Source: a virus
Reading direction: 5' to 3' (one strand)
IMG/VR virus record: IMGVR_UViG_3300025630_000044
Coordinates: 1-27,925 of that record
Length of the DNA: 27,925 bases
Both the position numbers and the translations under genes were made by a program. Shown here piece by piece: positions 1 through 6,219 of the stretch. The first letter of the stretch is position 1. Every line of letters starts with the position of its first letter. The notes beneath the pieces were generated by a model, which was given only the letters and a program-made list of their open reading frames with translations, was not told where the DNA came from and searched no databases.

Positions 1-345
1 ACTGGCCAATATATCAAAATGCGCTTTGATATCACAGGGCCGACGCATGAGGGCCGCGTGGTGTTCGCCAACATCAACATCAACAACCCGAACCCGACCG
101 CCGAGAAAATCGGGCGCGGCCAGCTGCGCCAGATGCGTGACGCAATTGGCATGGGCGAACTGAAAGACACTGATCAGTTGATCGGTGGAGATCTCCAGAT
201 CAAGCTGTCCGTCAAGCGCGACGAACAATATGGCGACAGCAACGATGTTAAAGGCTTCAAGCCGATTGGTGGCGGGTCCGTAGCGCCGCAACCGACGCAA
301 TCGGCTCCGGCAGGGGCTTCCGCATCGCCGCCGTGGGCTAAGTAA
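1..345 (+). CDS. DUF669-like phage protein (putative ssDNA-binding), 5' truncated
   Basis: The frame is open to the first base of the window, so the N-terminus is missing; an internal ATG at 19 is unlikely to be the start. The visible 114 residues begin TGQYIKMRFDITGPTHEGRV, followed by NININNPNPTAEKIGRGQL and a low-complexity Gly/Ser/Pro/Gln tail ending PPWAK. The FDITGPTHxGR and NPNPxAExIGRxQL segments are characteristic of phage DUF669 proteins. These usually lie in replication or recombination modules and are thought to be single-strand-binding-like; their biochemistry is less settled than that of true SSBs. An acidic-free disordered tail after an OB-like core fits that idea only loosely. 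The downstream neighbours are a RecB-type nuclease and a helicase, which supports a DNA-metabolism role. Family call is good; function is inference. Confidence 0.8.
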   Translation, partial: TGQYIKMRFDITGPTHEGRVVFANININNPNPTAEKIGRGQLRQMRDAIGMGELKDTDQLIGGDLQIKLSVKRDEQYGDSNDVKGFKPIGGGSVAPQPTQSAPAGASASPPWAK

Positions 346-351
346 TTGAAT

Positions 352-408
352 GGCTGCTTCGGCAGAGCCGGTGGGATTTTGCCTATAGGTCCGCGACCGG
401 CGTTTTTT
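352..408 (+). terminator. UUCG hairpin overlapping a terminator-like hairpin (possible attenuator)
   Basis: Two hairpins share bases. The first is GGC-TGC, a TTCG tetraloop closed by C-G, then GCA-GA-GCC (352-369, GA bulge). The second pairs GCCGGT (367-372) with ACCGGC (396-401), with a possible inner GGA/TCC stem, and is followed by GTTTTTT (402-408). The shared GCC at 367-369 makes them mutually exclusive. The T-run ends just before the GGAGAG ribosome site of the nuclease gene. It may terminate or attenuate transcription between the DUF669 gene and the nuclease. The loop of the second hairpin is long, so confidence is moderate. Confidence 0.45.
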
Positions 409-419
409 CGGAGAGAACT

Positions 420-1472
420 ATGACGGCAATCCCAGAACCAAACATATCAATTCAAAACTTAATTGATAAACACCATCAATCGCAGCAGGAACCGCCGCGA
501 CCTCACCTTGGCGCAAGCCAGCTTGGTCATCCTTGCGATAGGTGGCTTTGGTTATCGTTCCGCTGGGCCGTGATTGAGGATTTCGACGGGCGCATTCTCA
601 GACTGTTCCGACGCGGACGCGAAGAAGAAGCCAACATCATTAAGGACCTTGAGGCAATCGGGGTGGTGTTCTCCAATCATCAGCAGTACGTCGATTTCGG
701 TTCCCACGTCGGCGGGTCAACGGACGGCATGATTGATGGTGGCGTTCCAGAAGCGCCTAAGAAGCGACACGTTGCTGAGTTTAAGACGCACTCCAAGAAG
801 TCATTTGACGATCTGGTGAAGAATGGCGTTCAGAAATCCAAGCCGATGCACTGGTGCCAGATGCAGCTTTACATGAGTGGTACGGGTGTTGACCGCGCAT
901 TATATTTTGCCGTTTGCAAGGACGATGACCGCATTTACACAGAGCGCGTACACCTGGACCGCGCCGCCGCGAAGCAGTTAATTGAGCGCGGCCACCGCAT
1001 TGCGCTGGCGGAGCGCATCCCCGATCCAATTTCGACCGATCCTAGCTGGTACCTTTGTCGATGGTGTCCGGCTCATAGCTTTTGCCATAAGGAAAAACTA
1101 ACAAAGCAAGTCAACTGCCGCACCTGCGCCCATGCGACGGCAGAGGATGACGGCGAGTGGTCGTGCGCCAGATGGGAAAGCAAGGGCATCCCGGTCGACT
1201 ACCAGCGCACCGGCTGCGCCAGCCATGTGTTGCACCCTGATCTGGTGCCGTGGCCAATGAAGGATAGCGGATCGCCGCATGAGGCGGTTTACGAAATCAA
1301 CGGGACGGATGTTCGCAACGGCGAAGGTGACGCTCACGTTTTTACGTCGCAAGAGTTGATAGTCGGTGGCGATGCTTGCGCTCACGAATTAGTGCGCGGC
1401 GTGCGCGAGACATTTCCGGGCGCCACGGTGAAGGAGGTCAGGATGATTGAGGAAGAAAAGATTCCGTTCTGA
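420..1472 (+). CDS. PD-(D/E)XK nuclease with Cas4/AddB-like cysteine cluster
   Basis: 350 residues; ATG preceded by GGAGAG. The RecB-type nuclease core is visible: Glu in RGREEE (67-70), Asp102 in GGSTDGMID, Glu120-x-Lys122 in AEFKT and Gln147 in QMQLYM. Cys39 (GHPCDRW) together with Cys213, Cys216 and Cys222 (CRWCPAHSFC) reproduces the one-plus-three cysteine spacing of the 4Fe-4S domain in AddB and Cas4. A second cluster follows: Cys233, Cys236, Cys249 and Cys266 (CRTC...WSC...GC-x2-H), probably a zinc-binding tail, with about 80 further residues of unassigned sequence. Members act on DNA ends, usually as exonucleases. The stop overlaps the helicase start (TGATG), so nuclease and helicase are probably made together, perhaps as a phage analogue of an AddAB/RecBCD-like end-processing pair. 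The partnership is inference. Confidence 0.85.
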   Translation: MTAIPEPNISIQNLIDKHHQSQQEPPRPHLGASQLGHPCDRWLWLSFRWAVIEDFDGRILRLFRRGREEEANIIKDLEAIGVVFSNHQQYVDFGSHVGGSTDGMIDGGVPEAPKKRHVAEFKTHSKKSFDDLVKNGVQKSKPMHWCQMQLYMSGTGVDRALYFAVCKDDDRIYTERVHLDRAAAKQLIERGHRIALAERIPDPISTDPSWYLCRWCPAHSFCHKEKLTKQVNCRTCAHATAEDDGEWSCARWESKGIPVDYQRTGCASHVLHPDLVPWPMKDSGSPHEAVYEINGTDVRNGEGDAHVFTSQELIVGGDACAHELVRGVRETFPGATVKEVRMIEEEKIPF

Positions 1473-3049
1473 TGCTTCGTGATTATCAGCAAAGGACAAT
1501 CAATGAGCTATATTCGTGGCTTAGTTCAAATCGTGGCCATCCTTGTTTGGTGCTGCCTACAGGATCGGGGAAAAGCCATATCGTCGCGGCGCTATGTAAG
1601 GACGCCGTGAAAAATTGGCCTGACACGCGCATTCTAATGCTTACCCATGTCAAAGAGTTGATTGAGCAAAATGCAGAAAAGATGCGCCAGCATTGGCCTA
1701 ACGCACCGCTTGGGATTTACTCGGCGGGACTGCGCTCGAAGCGATTAGATCAGATCACCTTTGCTGGCATTCAGTCTATACGCAATAAGGCGGCGCTAGT
1801 CGGTCACGTTGATTTGGTCATTATCGACGAGTGCCACCTTGTTTCGCACAATCAGGAAGGTGGATACCGAACGCTGATTGACGAGTTGACGCAGATCAAT
1901 CCGAAGCTACGGGTCATAGGGCTGACGGCCACCCCTTACAGATTGGGCCACGGACTAATCACCGATGCCCCGGCGTTGTTTGCCGATCTAATAGAGCCGG
2001 TGAGTATCGAAGAACTAATCTATAAAGGCTACCTCGCGCCGCTGCGGTCGAAGGTGACGGACCTTACGCTTTCGACCGAAGGCGTTCACAAGCGGGGCGG
2101 AGAGTTCATCGAGTCCGAACTACAAAAGGCGGTCGATACCGTCGACCAAAACATAAAGATCGTGCGCGAAGCGATTAGGTTGGCTGGCGACAGAAAAGCG
2201 TGGTTATTTTTTTGCACTGGCGTAGATCACGCTTATCACATTCGAGACGAGTTGCGAGAACAGGGAATTAGCGCCGAAACAATAACAGGTAAGACGCCCG
2301 CCGGGGAGCGTGGCGATATTATTCACAGGTTCAAGTCAGGCGAGATTAGGGCGCTGACGAACGCCAACGTGCTAACCACCGGCTTCGATTATCCCGACAT
2401 TGACTTGCTCGTTATGGCGCGACCGACTGCGAGTGTGTCTCTATATGTTCAAATGGCAGGCCGCGGTATGCGTCCTAAAAGCCATACAGATCATTGCCTC
2501 GTCCTAGACTTTGCTGGTGTGGTGCAGACGCATGGGCCGATCACGGCGGTTGATCCTGGCCGCAAATCAGGCGAAGGCGAAGCGCCGGTAAAGGTCTGCG
2601 AGAATTGCGACGAGCTGGTACATATATCGGCCAAGGAATGCCCCGCTTGCGGCGAACCGTTCCCGGAGCCGGAAGCAAAAGACGAAGGCGCGAAGCTCCA
2701 CGACGACGACATTATGGGCTTGGACGCGTTAGAGATGAACGTGTCGGGATGGTCATGGCGTAAGCATATTAGTCGATCGAGCGGCAAGGAGATGGTCGCC
2801 GTGTCGTATTACGGTGCACTGACCGACGATCCGATTATTGAATATTTGCCAATCACGCACGATGGATATGCGGGCCAAAAGGCGCTGCGAACCTTGGGGG
2901 CTATAGCGAATAGTGCTGGCGTCGATACAAACGCGGCGGCTGGCCTTGAGGATCTGACATGGCTTATGAACGCCGCGGAGCCGCCGAGCGTTTTGAAATA
3001 CAAGCGCGACGGCAAATTTTATCGGGTATTGGCAAGGGATTGGTTATGA
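1472..3049 (+). CDS. SF2 DExH-box DNA helicase with zinc ribbon
   Basis: 525 residues. Helicase superfamily 2 motifs appear in order: Walker A LPTGSGKS (28-35), motif II DECH (119-122), motif III TATP (152-155), motif V region TTGFDYPDID (302-311) and motif VI QMAGRGMRP (327-334). A Cys4 ribbon follows (Cys376, Cys379, Cys390, Cys393; CENC...CPAC), then a roughly 125-residue C-terminal domain of unknown role. This is the UvsW/RadD-like phage helicase layout: ATP-driven branch migration or duplex unwinding. The ATG overlaps the nuclease stop by one base, and the stop overlaps the VRR-NUC start (ATGA), so three DNA-processing enzymes are translationally linked. Helicase identity is firm; the substrate (origin, fork or recombination intermediate) cannot be read from sequence. 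Confidence 0.92.
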   Translation: MLRDYQQRTINELYSWLSSNRGHPCLVLPTGSGKSHIVAALCKDAVKNWPDTRILMLTHVKELIEQNAEKMRQHWPNAPLGIYSAGLRSKRLDQITFAGIQSIRNKAALVGHVDLVIIDECHLVSHNQEGGYRTLIDELTQINPKLRVIGLTATPYRLGHGLITDAPALFADLIEPVSIEELIYKGYLAPLRSKVTDLTLSTEGVHKRGGEFIESELQKAVDTVDQNIKIVREAIRLAGDRKAWLFFCTGVDHAYHIRDELREQGISAETITGKTPAGERGDIIHRFKSGEIRALTNANVLTTGFDYPDIDLLVMARPTASVSLYVQMAGRGMRPKSHTDHCLVLDFAGVVQTHGPITAVDPGRKSGEGEAPVKVCENCDELVHISAKECPACGEPFPEPEAKDEGAKLHDDDIMGLDALEMNVSGWSWRKHISRSSGKEMVAVSYYGALTDDPIIEYLPITHDGYAGQKALRTLGAIANSAGVDTNAAAGLEDLTWLMNAAEPPSVLKYKRDGKFYRVLARDWL

Positions 3050-3387
3050 GGTCAGAACATGAAGAACAACGCGAATTGGTTAAATGGTTTCGGCAGACTT
3101 ATCGTGGCGTGAAAATATACGCCATCCCGAACGGCGGGCATCGCAATAAGATCGTCGCCGCCAAGCTAAAAGCCGAGGGCGTTTTGCCTGGCGTGTCTGA
3201 TCTGCACGTTCCGGCTTGGAATTTATGGATTGAAATGAAGCGCGAGAAAGGCGGGAGGCTGTCGCCGGATCAAAAATCGTGGGGCGAATACGTCGAGGCG
3301 TTAGGGCATACGTTTATCGTGGGAAACGGCTTTGAGGACGCCCGAAAAAAAATCGAATTATTTTTCGATAAGGGGTTTACAGGTTAA
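3046..3387 (+). CDS. VRR-NUC domain endonuclease
   Basis: 113 residues. The longer open frame reaches back to 2959, but the ATG at 3046 forms an ATGA junction with the helicase stop and has GGCAAGGG upstream, so it is preferred. The whole protein is one VRR-NUC domain: EHEEQRELVKWF near the N-terminus, IPNGGHRN (27-34), LPGVSD with Asp52, and Glu63-x-Lys65 in LWIEMKREKGG followed by Gln76. This PD-(D/E)XK variant is found in FAN1-type structure-specific nucleases, and stand-alone copies are common in phages as putative junction or flap endonucleases. Its position after a helicase and a RecB-like nuclease fits recombination-dependent replication or repair. The last bases contain the -35 box of the next promoter. 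Confidence 0.88.
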   Translation: MRSEHEEQRELVKWFRQTYRGVKIYAIPNGGHRNKIVAAKLKAEGVLPGVSDLHVPAWNLWIEMKREKGGRLSPDQKSWGEYVEALGHTFIVGNGFEDARKKIELFFDKGFTG

Positions 3388-3404
3388 GCCAACTTATATA
3401 TATT
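3376..3404 (+). promoter_or_regulatory. sigma70-type promoter for the small-gene operon
   Basis: TTTACA (3376-3381), a 17-base spacer, then TATATT (3399-3404): five of six matches to both consensus boxes with ideal spacing. Transcription would start near 3411, about 26 bases before the ATG at 3437. The -35 box lies inside the end of the VRR-NUC gene, so the small-gene block can be expressed separately from the nuclease-helicase genes. Confidence 0.65.
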
Positions 3405-3436
3405 CACATCATAAACAACGCAAACGGAGACGACAG

Positions 3437-3835
3437 ATGACAACTTTCATCGAAACAGACGGCGGCAGGAGCCATTACTTCAAGGGCAAGGCTGGCGATT
3501 GCGCCGCCCGCGCTATGGCAATCGCGCTGCAACTTAATTACAAGCAGTGCTACGATGAACTTGCAAAAGCACATAGCGCGAAAACAGGCAAAAAAACAGC
3601 GCGTAACGGAATCTACAAAGATGACTTTGACGCGGTTCTTAAGCGCCACGGTTGGGTCTGGCACCCAGCGCCTAAGTTTATCGGGCGCAAGGCGCGCTAT
3701 AGCGACATGCCCAACGGGCGCATCATTGCACGGATGGCCAGACACTTCACCGCCGTAATAGATGGCGTTGTCCATGACACTTGGGATTGCCGAGACAAGA
3801 TGGTTTACGGGTACTGGATGGCAGCGGCGCAATAA
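3437..3835 (+). CDS. putative papain-like-fold (cysteine peptidase-like) phage protein
   Basis: 132 residues. The frame is open upstream to 3332, but the ATG at 3437 follows a clear GGAGA site and lies just after a strong promoter. The sequence has GDCAARAMAIAL with Cys22 at the start of a helix, NGIYKDDFDAVLKRHGW in the middle, and RHFTAVIDGVVHDTWDCR with His103 on a strand followed by Asp114/Asp117. Cys-helix, His-strand then Asp/Asn is the order of a papain-like catalytic triad. The protein resembles small phage proteins with the pattern GDCxxRAxAxA...HxxAVxDGxxxDTW. No signal peptide, so it acts in the cytoplasm. It is the first gene after the promoter, suggesting early expression. Peptidase activity is inference; it could be a non-catalytic relative. 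Confidence 0.6.
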   Translation: MTTFIETDGGRSHYFKGKAGDCAARAMAIALQLNYKQCYDELAKAHSAKTGKKTARNGIYKDDFDAVLKRHGWVWHPAPKFIGRKARYSDMPNGRIIARMARHFTAVIDGVVHDTWDCRDKMVYGYWMAAAQ

Positions 3836-3876
3836 GCGCCCCTGCCGACCATTGATCTTAAAAAAGGAGAAGACGA

Positions 3877-4113
3877 ATGACCAACACGAAACACACGCCT
3901 GGGCAAATGAACAAACTTCTCATTCAAATCGAACGCAAGCACACGCTCGCGGTTAATGCCTTGGCGCGATCACTTAGAAGTGGCCCCAGCACGGCAACGG
4001 CGCAGAAGCACCGTGACGACTACGAACGTCATTTTATTGATTTTGACGAAAAGGTCGCCTTGATGCGCTGCCTAATCAAAGGGAGCACAAAACAGAGATG
4101 CCGGGAGGTATAG
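3877..4113 (+). CDS. small hypothetical phage protein, helical and basic
   Basis: 78 residues; ATG preceded by AAAAAAGGAGAAGACGA, a strong ribosome site. I do not recognise a family. The sequence looks mainly helical and charged: MNKLLIQIERKHTLAVNAL, a Ser/Thr/Ala linker (SGPSTATAQ), then KHRDDYERHFIDFDEKVALM and a basic C-terminus. A two-helix hairpin is plausible. No membrane segment and only one or two cysteines. It is second in the promoter-driven small-gene run, and its stop is followed within six bases by the next ATG. Confidence 0.7.
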   Translation: MTNTKHTPGQMNKLLIQIERKHTLAVNALARSLRSGPSTATAQKHRDDYERHFIDFDEKVALMRCLIKGSTKQRCREV

Positions 4114-4118
4114 AACAA

Positions 4119-4268
4119 ATGACTTACGCAGAAATTTTGATCGAAGAAATCAAACGCGGCCATATTACATTCCATGCTGCCGCCGACCGCCTTCAAGAAT
4201 TGTCCTGCATGAGCCGCCGCAAGGCAGAAGAGCTTTTGAAGCCTGCGCGTATCGTGGAAGTGAAGTGA
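4119..4268 (+). CDS. 49-aa hypothetical helical protein
   Basis: 49 residues starting MTYAEILIEEIKRGHITFHA. The GGGAGG just upstream (inside the end of the previous gene) is an excellent ribosome site, which is the main support for this short gene. Predicted all-helical, with MSRRKAEELLKPA near the end; the two helices around HAAADRLQELSCMSRRKAEELL could form an HTH-like pair, but the match is too short to claim DNA binding. Its stop overlaps the GTG of the next tiny gene (GTGA). Confidence 0.6.
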   Translation: MTYAEILIEEIKRGHITFHAAADRLQELSCMSRRKAEELLKPARIVEVK

Positions 4269-4345
4269 AATTGTTTGTTTTTGGCGTTGTTTTCGCCGGG
4301 ATCATGGGGCCGATTGTCGTCCTTGGCTGGGCGGTTTTACAATAA
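4265..4345 (+). CDS. 26-aa single-pass membrane miniprotein
   Basis: Reads MKLFVFGVVFAGIMGPIVVL and then GWAVLQ, starting at GTG in a GTGA overlap with the preceding stop. Nearly the whole peptide is one hydrophobic helix with a single N-terminal lysine, so it should insert in the inner membrane. No family recognised. Coupled translation and the absence of any gap support a real gene; the small size keeps confidence modest. It might modulate host membrane functions or be an early membrane-active peptide; nothing in the sequence decides this. Confidence 0.45.
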   Translation: MKLFVFGVVFAGIMGPIVVLGWAVLQ

Positions 4346-4355
4346 AGGTAAACTT

Positions 4356-4565
4356 ATGAAACACGACATTAAAACCATGACTTACTGCAAACCCGGCTCG
4401 GCTTGGGACACTTGGCGCAAGGCTGGCGCACGATGGCGCAAGGAAACATGCGCGACAACGCCGGGCGCAACCATCATTGCGGCAAATGCCTATGCCTCGC
4501 AAGGCACGGGCGAGAATGAACGCAACGCCCGGAAGCGGGCATTTATTGAAGGTGCAAGCAAATGA
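4356..4565 (+). CDS. 69-aa hypothetical basic protein
   Basis: 69 residues from the ATG at 4356, following AAAGGT. The frame extends upstream to 4275, but that start would overlap the membrane miniprotein and lacks a ribosome site. Sequence: MKHDIKTMTYCKPGSAWDTW, then a basic Trp/Lys/Arg stretch, an alanine-rich middle and ENERNARKRAFIEGA at the end. Two cysteines (11 and 32). No recognised family. The first four residues MKHD and their 12 bases are repeated at the start of the gene at 4636. Its stop overlaps the next ATG (ATGA). Confidence 0.6.
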   Translation: MKHDIKTMTYCKPGSAWDTWRKAGARWRKETCATTPGATIIAANAYASQGTGENERNARKRAFIEGASK

Positions 4566-4630
4566 TCCGCGAAACAATCGTTTTAACCATCATGCTTGCG
4601 GGCTTTGTTGCTTGCATGATCGTTTGGTAA
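4562..4630 (+). CDS. 22-aa membrane miniprotein
   Basis: Reads MIRETIVLTIMLAGFVACMI and then VW, a single hydrophobic helix after a short charged start, in an ATGA overlap with the preceding gene. Architecture matches the 26-aa and 45-aa membrane peptides nearby. Support is the stop-start coupling and the hydrophobic profile; at 22 codons a chance reading frame is possible. Confidence 0.38.
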   Translation: MIRETIVLTIMLAGFVACMIVW

Positions 4631-4635
4631 AAACC

Positions 4636-4956
4636 ATGAAACACGACCTCGCCCATCTGACGGACGAATATTTGGCTGCTGCTCTTGAAAGCACAAGCGT
4701 TGGGCCGGATCACAAGCGCCGCATTAAGTCTGAAATTGATCGCCGTGTTTGGGCCCTTATCTCACAGGCATACGTTGACGGAGCTGAAGAATGCGACGAT
4801 TGCCTTATGAACCTGACTGAGAGCGATGTTAATTGGTCAGGTTGCGAGTTAGGTCAGAACAATTGGGACACGCCAGAGATGTGTCCGGCGTTTGAGCGAG
4901 TGACAATAGAACCCCAAATTAAGCGAGAGGAAAAGACCGATGACGCACCCGAATGA
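4636..4956 (+). CDS. hypothetical protein with four-cysteine cluster
   Basis: 106 residues starting MKHDLAHLTDEYLAAALEST. The longer frame to 4477 runs across the two preceding genes, so the ATG at 4636 is preferred. The N-terminal 50 residues are helical; the middle carries CDDC (53-56), Cys70 and Cys83, a possible zinc-binding Cys4 set with uneven spacing. The C-terminus is charged and probably disordered. It begins with the same MKHD as the gene at 4356, although the rest of the two proteins differs. No family recognised. Confidence 0.62.
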   Translation: MKHDLAHLTDEYLAAALESTSVGPDHKRRIKSEIDRRVWALISQAYVDGAEECDDCLMNLTESDVNWSGCELGQNNWDTPEMCPAFERVTIEPQIKREEKTDDAPE

Positions 4957-5236
4957 CCGAACCAGCACCGTTGACGCTGAGGAAGTTATGCGCTTGCGGA
5001 CGGTGATCGCGGAACAGCACGACGAAATCGAACGGCTGCGGGCTGAACGCGACGAACTGGCGGCGACGTTGCGGGAGATTGAAAGGTTTGGTCACGGCGA
5101 TGGGCACGGTCGCGGGTACACTTGCGCCAACGTTGCACAAGCCGCCCTCGCCAAGCTGGAAGGCAGAAAACATGAGACACCCCCACCCGCCGCTGCGGAA
5201 ATGGGTGGGCGGAAACCCCAGGAAAAGGACGTTTGA
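4940..5236 (+). CDS. coiled-coil hypothetical protein
   Basis: 98 residues, start overlapping the previous gene by 17 bases, with GAGAGG upstream. Residues 14-50 form an obvious heptad-rich coiled coil (EEVMRLRTVIAEQHDEIERL, then RAERDELAATLREIE), followed by a His/Gly-rich turn GHGDGHGRGY, a short helix ANVAQAALAKLEG and a basic Pro-rich tail. Similar small proteins with an N-terminal coiled coil and a C-terminal AALAKLEG-type helix are common in phage accessory runs, without known function. It probably oligomerises. Confidence 0.62.
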   Translation: MTHPNDRTSTVDAEEVMRLRTVIAEQHDEIERLRAERDELAATLREIERFGHGDGHGRGYTCANVAQAALAKLEGRKHETPPPAAAEMGGRKPQEKDV

Positions 5237-5238
5237 AA

Positions 5239-5376
5239 ATGAAAGCAAAGAAAGATCAGACCATAGCGGCATTCGTTGTTCTGCTGCTTTTAGTCTTGGC
5301 AGTTGCCTCCGTCGCTTTGGCGGTTGCATGGGAGATTGGTAAAGCGGTAGCCGTCTGGAAATGGATTGTGAGTTAA
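5239..5376 (+). CDS. 45-aa single-pass membrane protein
   Basis: Reads MKAKKDQTIAAFVVLLLLVL, continuing AVASVALAVAWEIGKAVAVW and KWIVS. A basic N-terminus (three lysines) followed by about 22 hydrophobic residues predicts an N-in membrane anchor with a short amphipathic tail. The ATG is two bases after the stop of the coiled-coil gene and has AGGAAAAGGA upstream. Could be a small inner-membrane effector; no family recognised. Confidence 0.55.
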   Translation: MKAKKDQTIAAFVVLLLLVLAVASVALAVAWEIGKAVAVWKWIVS

Positions 5377-5402
5377 CCCCGATAACAAGCGGAGATAGAT
5401 CG

Positions 5403-5684
5403 ATGAAACTCAATGTCGGAAAACACGTCAAGGTCCACCTCCCAGGCGAGTGGCCGTTTGCCATTGTGACGGCTGTTCACCACGAAACCGTGATCCAAGC
5501 GCGGATCGACAGTCACCTTGTATCCGGCCTGCACGACTTCGCGTTCGGTGATGTGCTGACGTTTCAGTATCGCGGGACGCCGCAGATGCCGGAGCACGCC
5601 GCCTGGGAAGTCGCACCGGCTTGGGAGCAGATGCCGACAGGGCCTCGCGAAACCGACGCGCAGCCTGCCCTTTCTCACCCGTAA
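5403..5684 (+). CDS. small beta-rich (SH3-like) hypothetical protein
   Basis: 93 residues from the ATG at 5403, with GGAG at 5391; the in-frame ATG at 5361 overlaps the membrane gene and lacks a site. The sequence alternates short strands: VGKHVKVHLPGEWPFAIVTA, VIQARIDSHLVSG, FAFGDVLTFQYRG, then a Trp/Pro-rich C-terminus. The GxxVxVxLPGExPxAxV ... FGDVLxF pattern is typical of small phage beta-barrel proteins of unknown function that look like SH3/KOW folds. No catalytic residues evident. The last well-supported gene of the plus-strand block. Confidence 0.62.
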   Translation: MKLNVGKHVKVHLPGEWPFAIVTAVHHETVIQARIDSHLVSGLHDFAFGDVLTFQYRGTPQMPEHAAWEVAPAWEQMPTGPRETDAQPALSHP

Positions 5685-5692
5685 ACGAGCCC

Positions 5693-5806
5693 ATGCGAAA
5701 TTTTCGACGCCACCTTCTAACAACCACGTGGACGCCGTTCCGGCTTCCCGATGAGGTCATTTTCCGAATGATCCACCGGGGGCGCGGCATTCTGTTTTTT
5801 GCGTAA
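5693..5806 (+). CDS. doubtful 37-aa ORF at the end of the early block
   Basis: Starts MRNFRRHLLTTTWTPFRLPD and ends RGRGILFFA; very basic. No convincing ribosome site (only AAACGAGCC upstream), no family and no coupling to the preceding stop. It may be untranslated 3' sequence. Listed because the stretch would otherwise be empty. Confidence 0.22.
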   Translation: MRNFRRHLLTTTWTPFRLPDEVIFRMIHRGRGILFFA

Positions 5807-5811
5807 CCTAG

Positions 5812-5837
5812 CGAAATAAGGACGATGTATTATTTCG
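5812..5837. terminator. hairpin at the convergence of the two gene blocks
   Basis: CGAAATAA (5812-5819) and TTATTTCG (5830-5837) are perfect inverted repeats around a 10-base loop; the right arm contains the stop codon of the minus-strand holin gene. It sits exactly where the plus-strand and minus-strand operons meet. The stem is A/T-rich and has no clear T-run on either side, so it would be a weak bidirectional terminator or transcript-end stabiliser. Confidence 0.35.
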
Positions 5838-6219
5838 TCGTAAACTTATCCAACAGCCCAGGCGCGACCTTTTCAACAGTGCGTCCGACGACATAGCCGC
5901 CAAGGCCGATTTTCATAAGGTCGTACAGGCTGAGATATTCCGCCTCGCTCATACCGGGGGCGGTCCACCCCAGCCACCGGGCCACGATCAGGGCAACGAA
6001 CGTCAACATTGTCAAGGGACGCCAGTTTGCCGCTAACCAATGTTGGGACGCGGCCTCCGTGTTGATAATCCCCGCCGCCGCCTTGCCGATTTCGGCGGAT
6101 TGCTTTTGAAGTTCCGCCATGATTTCGAGTTTCGCCATATCCCGCTTTTCGGTATCGGGGAACAGGCGGTCGATGACTTGCCCGACGACGGGCATGACGG
6201 CGCTTATGATTGGTAACAT
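5830..6219 (-). CDS. holin, GTA_holin_3TM-like
   Basis: 129 residues from the ATG at 6219, which forms a TAATG junction with the endolysin stop; the longer frame to 6270 lies inside the endolysin gene. Features: hydrophobic N-terminus MLPIISAVMPVVGQVIDRLF, an amphipathic helix (25-50), IINTEAASQHWLAANWRPLT leading into a membrane helix (about 68-84), and a last hydrophobic segment (about 102-114). The INxEAxSxxxxxxxWRP motif and layout match the three-TM holin family first described in gene transfer agents of Rhodobacter. It would form the membrane lesion that releases the adjacent M15 peptidase. This is the last gene of the late block. Confidence 0.78.
   Translation of the reverse strand: MLPIISAVMPVVGQVIDRLFPDTEKRDMAKLEIMAELQKQSAEIGKAAAGIINTEAASQHWLAANWRPLTMLTFVALIVARWLGWTAPGMSEAEYLSLYDLMKIGLGGYVVGRTVEKVAPGLLDKFTTK

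Noticed and set aside
5746-5798. Imperfect stem (GGTCATT/AATGATCC) followed by a TTTTTT run as an early-block terminator
   Set aside because: The T-run is about 20 bases beyond the stem and the intervening G/C-rich sequence does not pair, so it does not form a rho-independent terminator.
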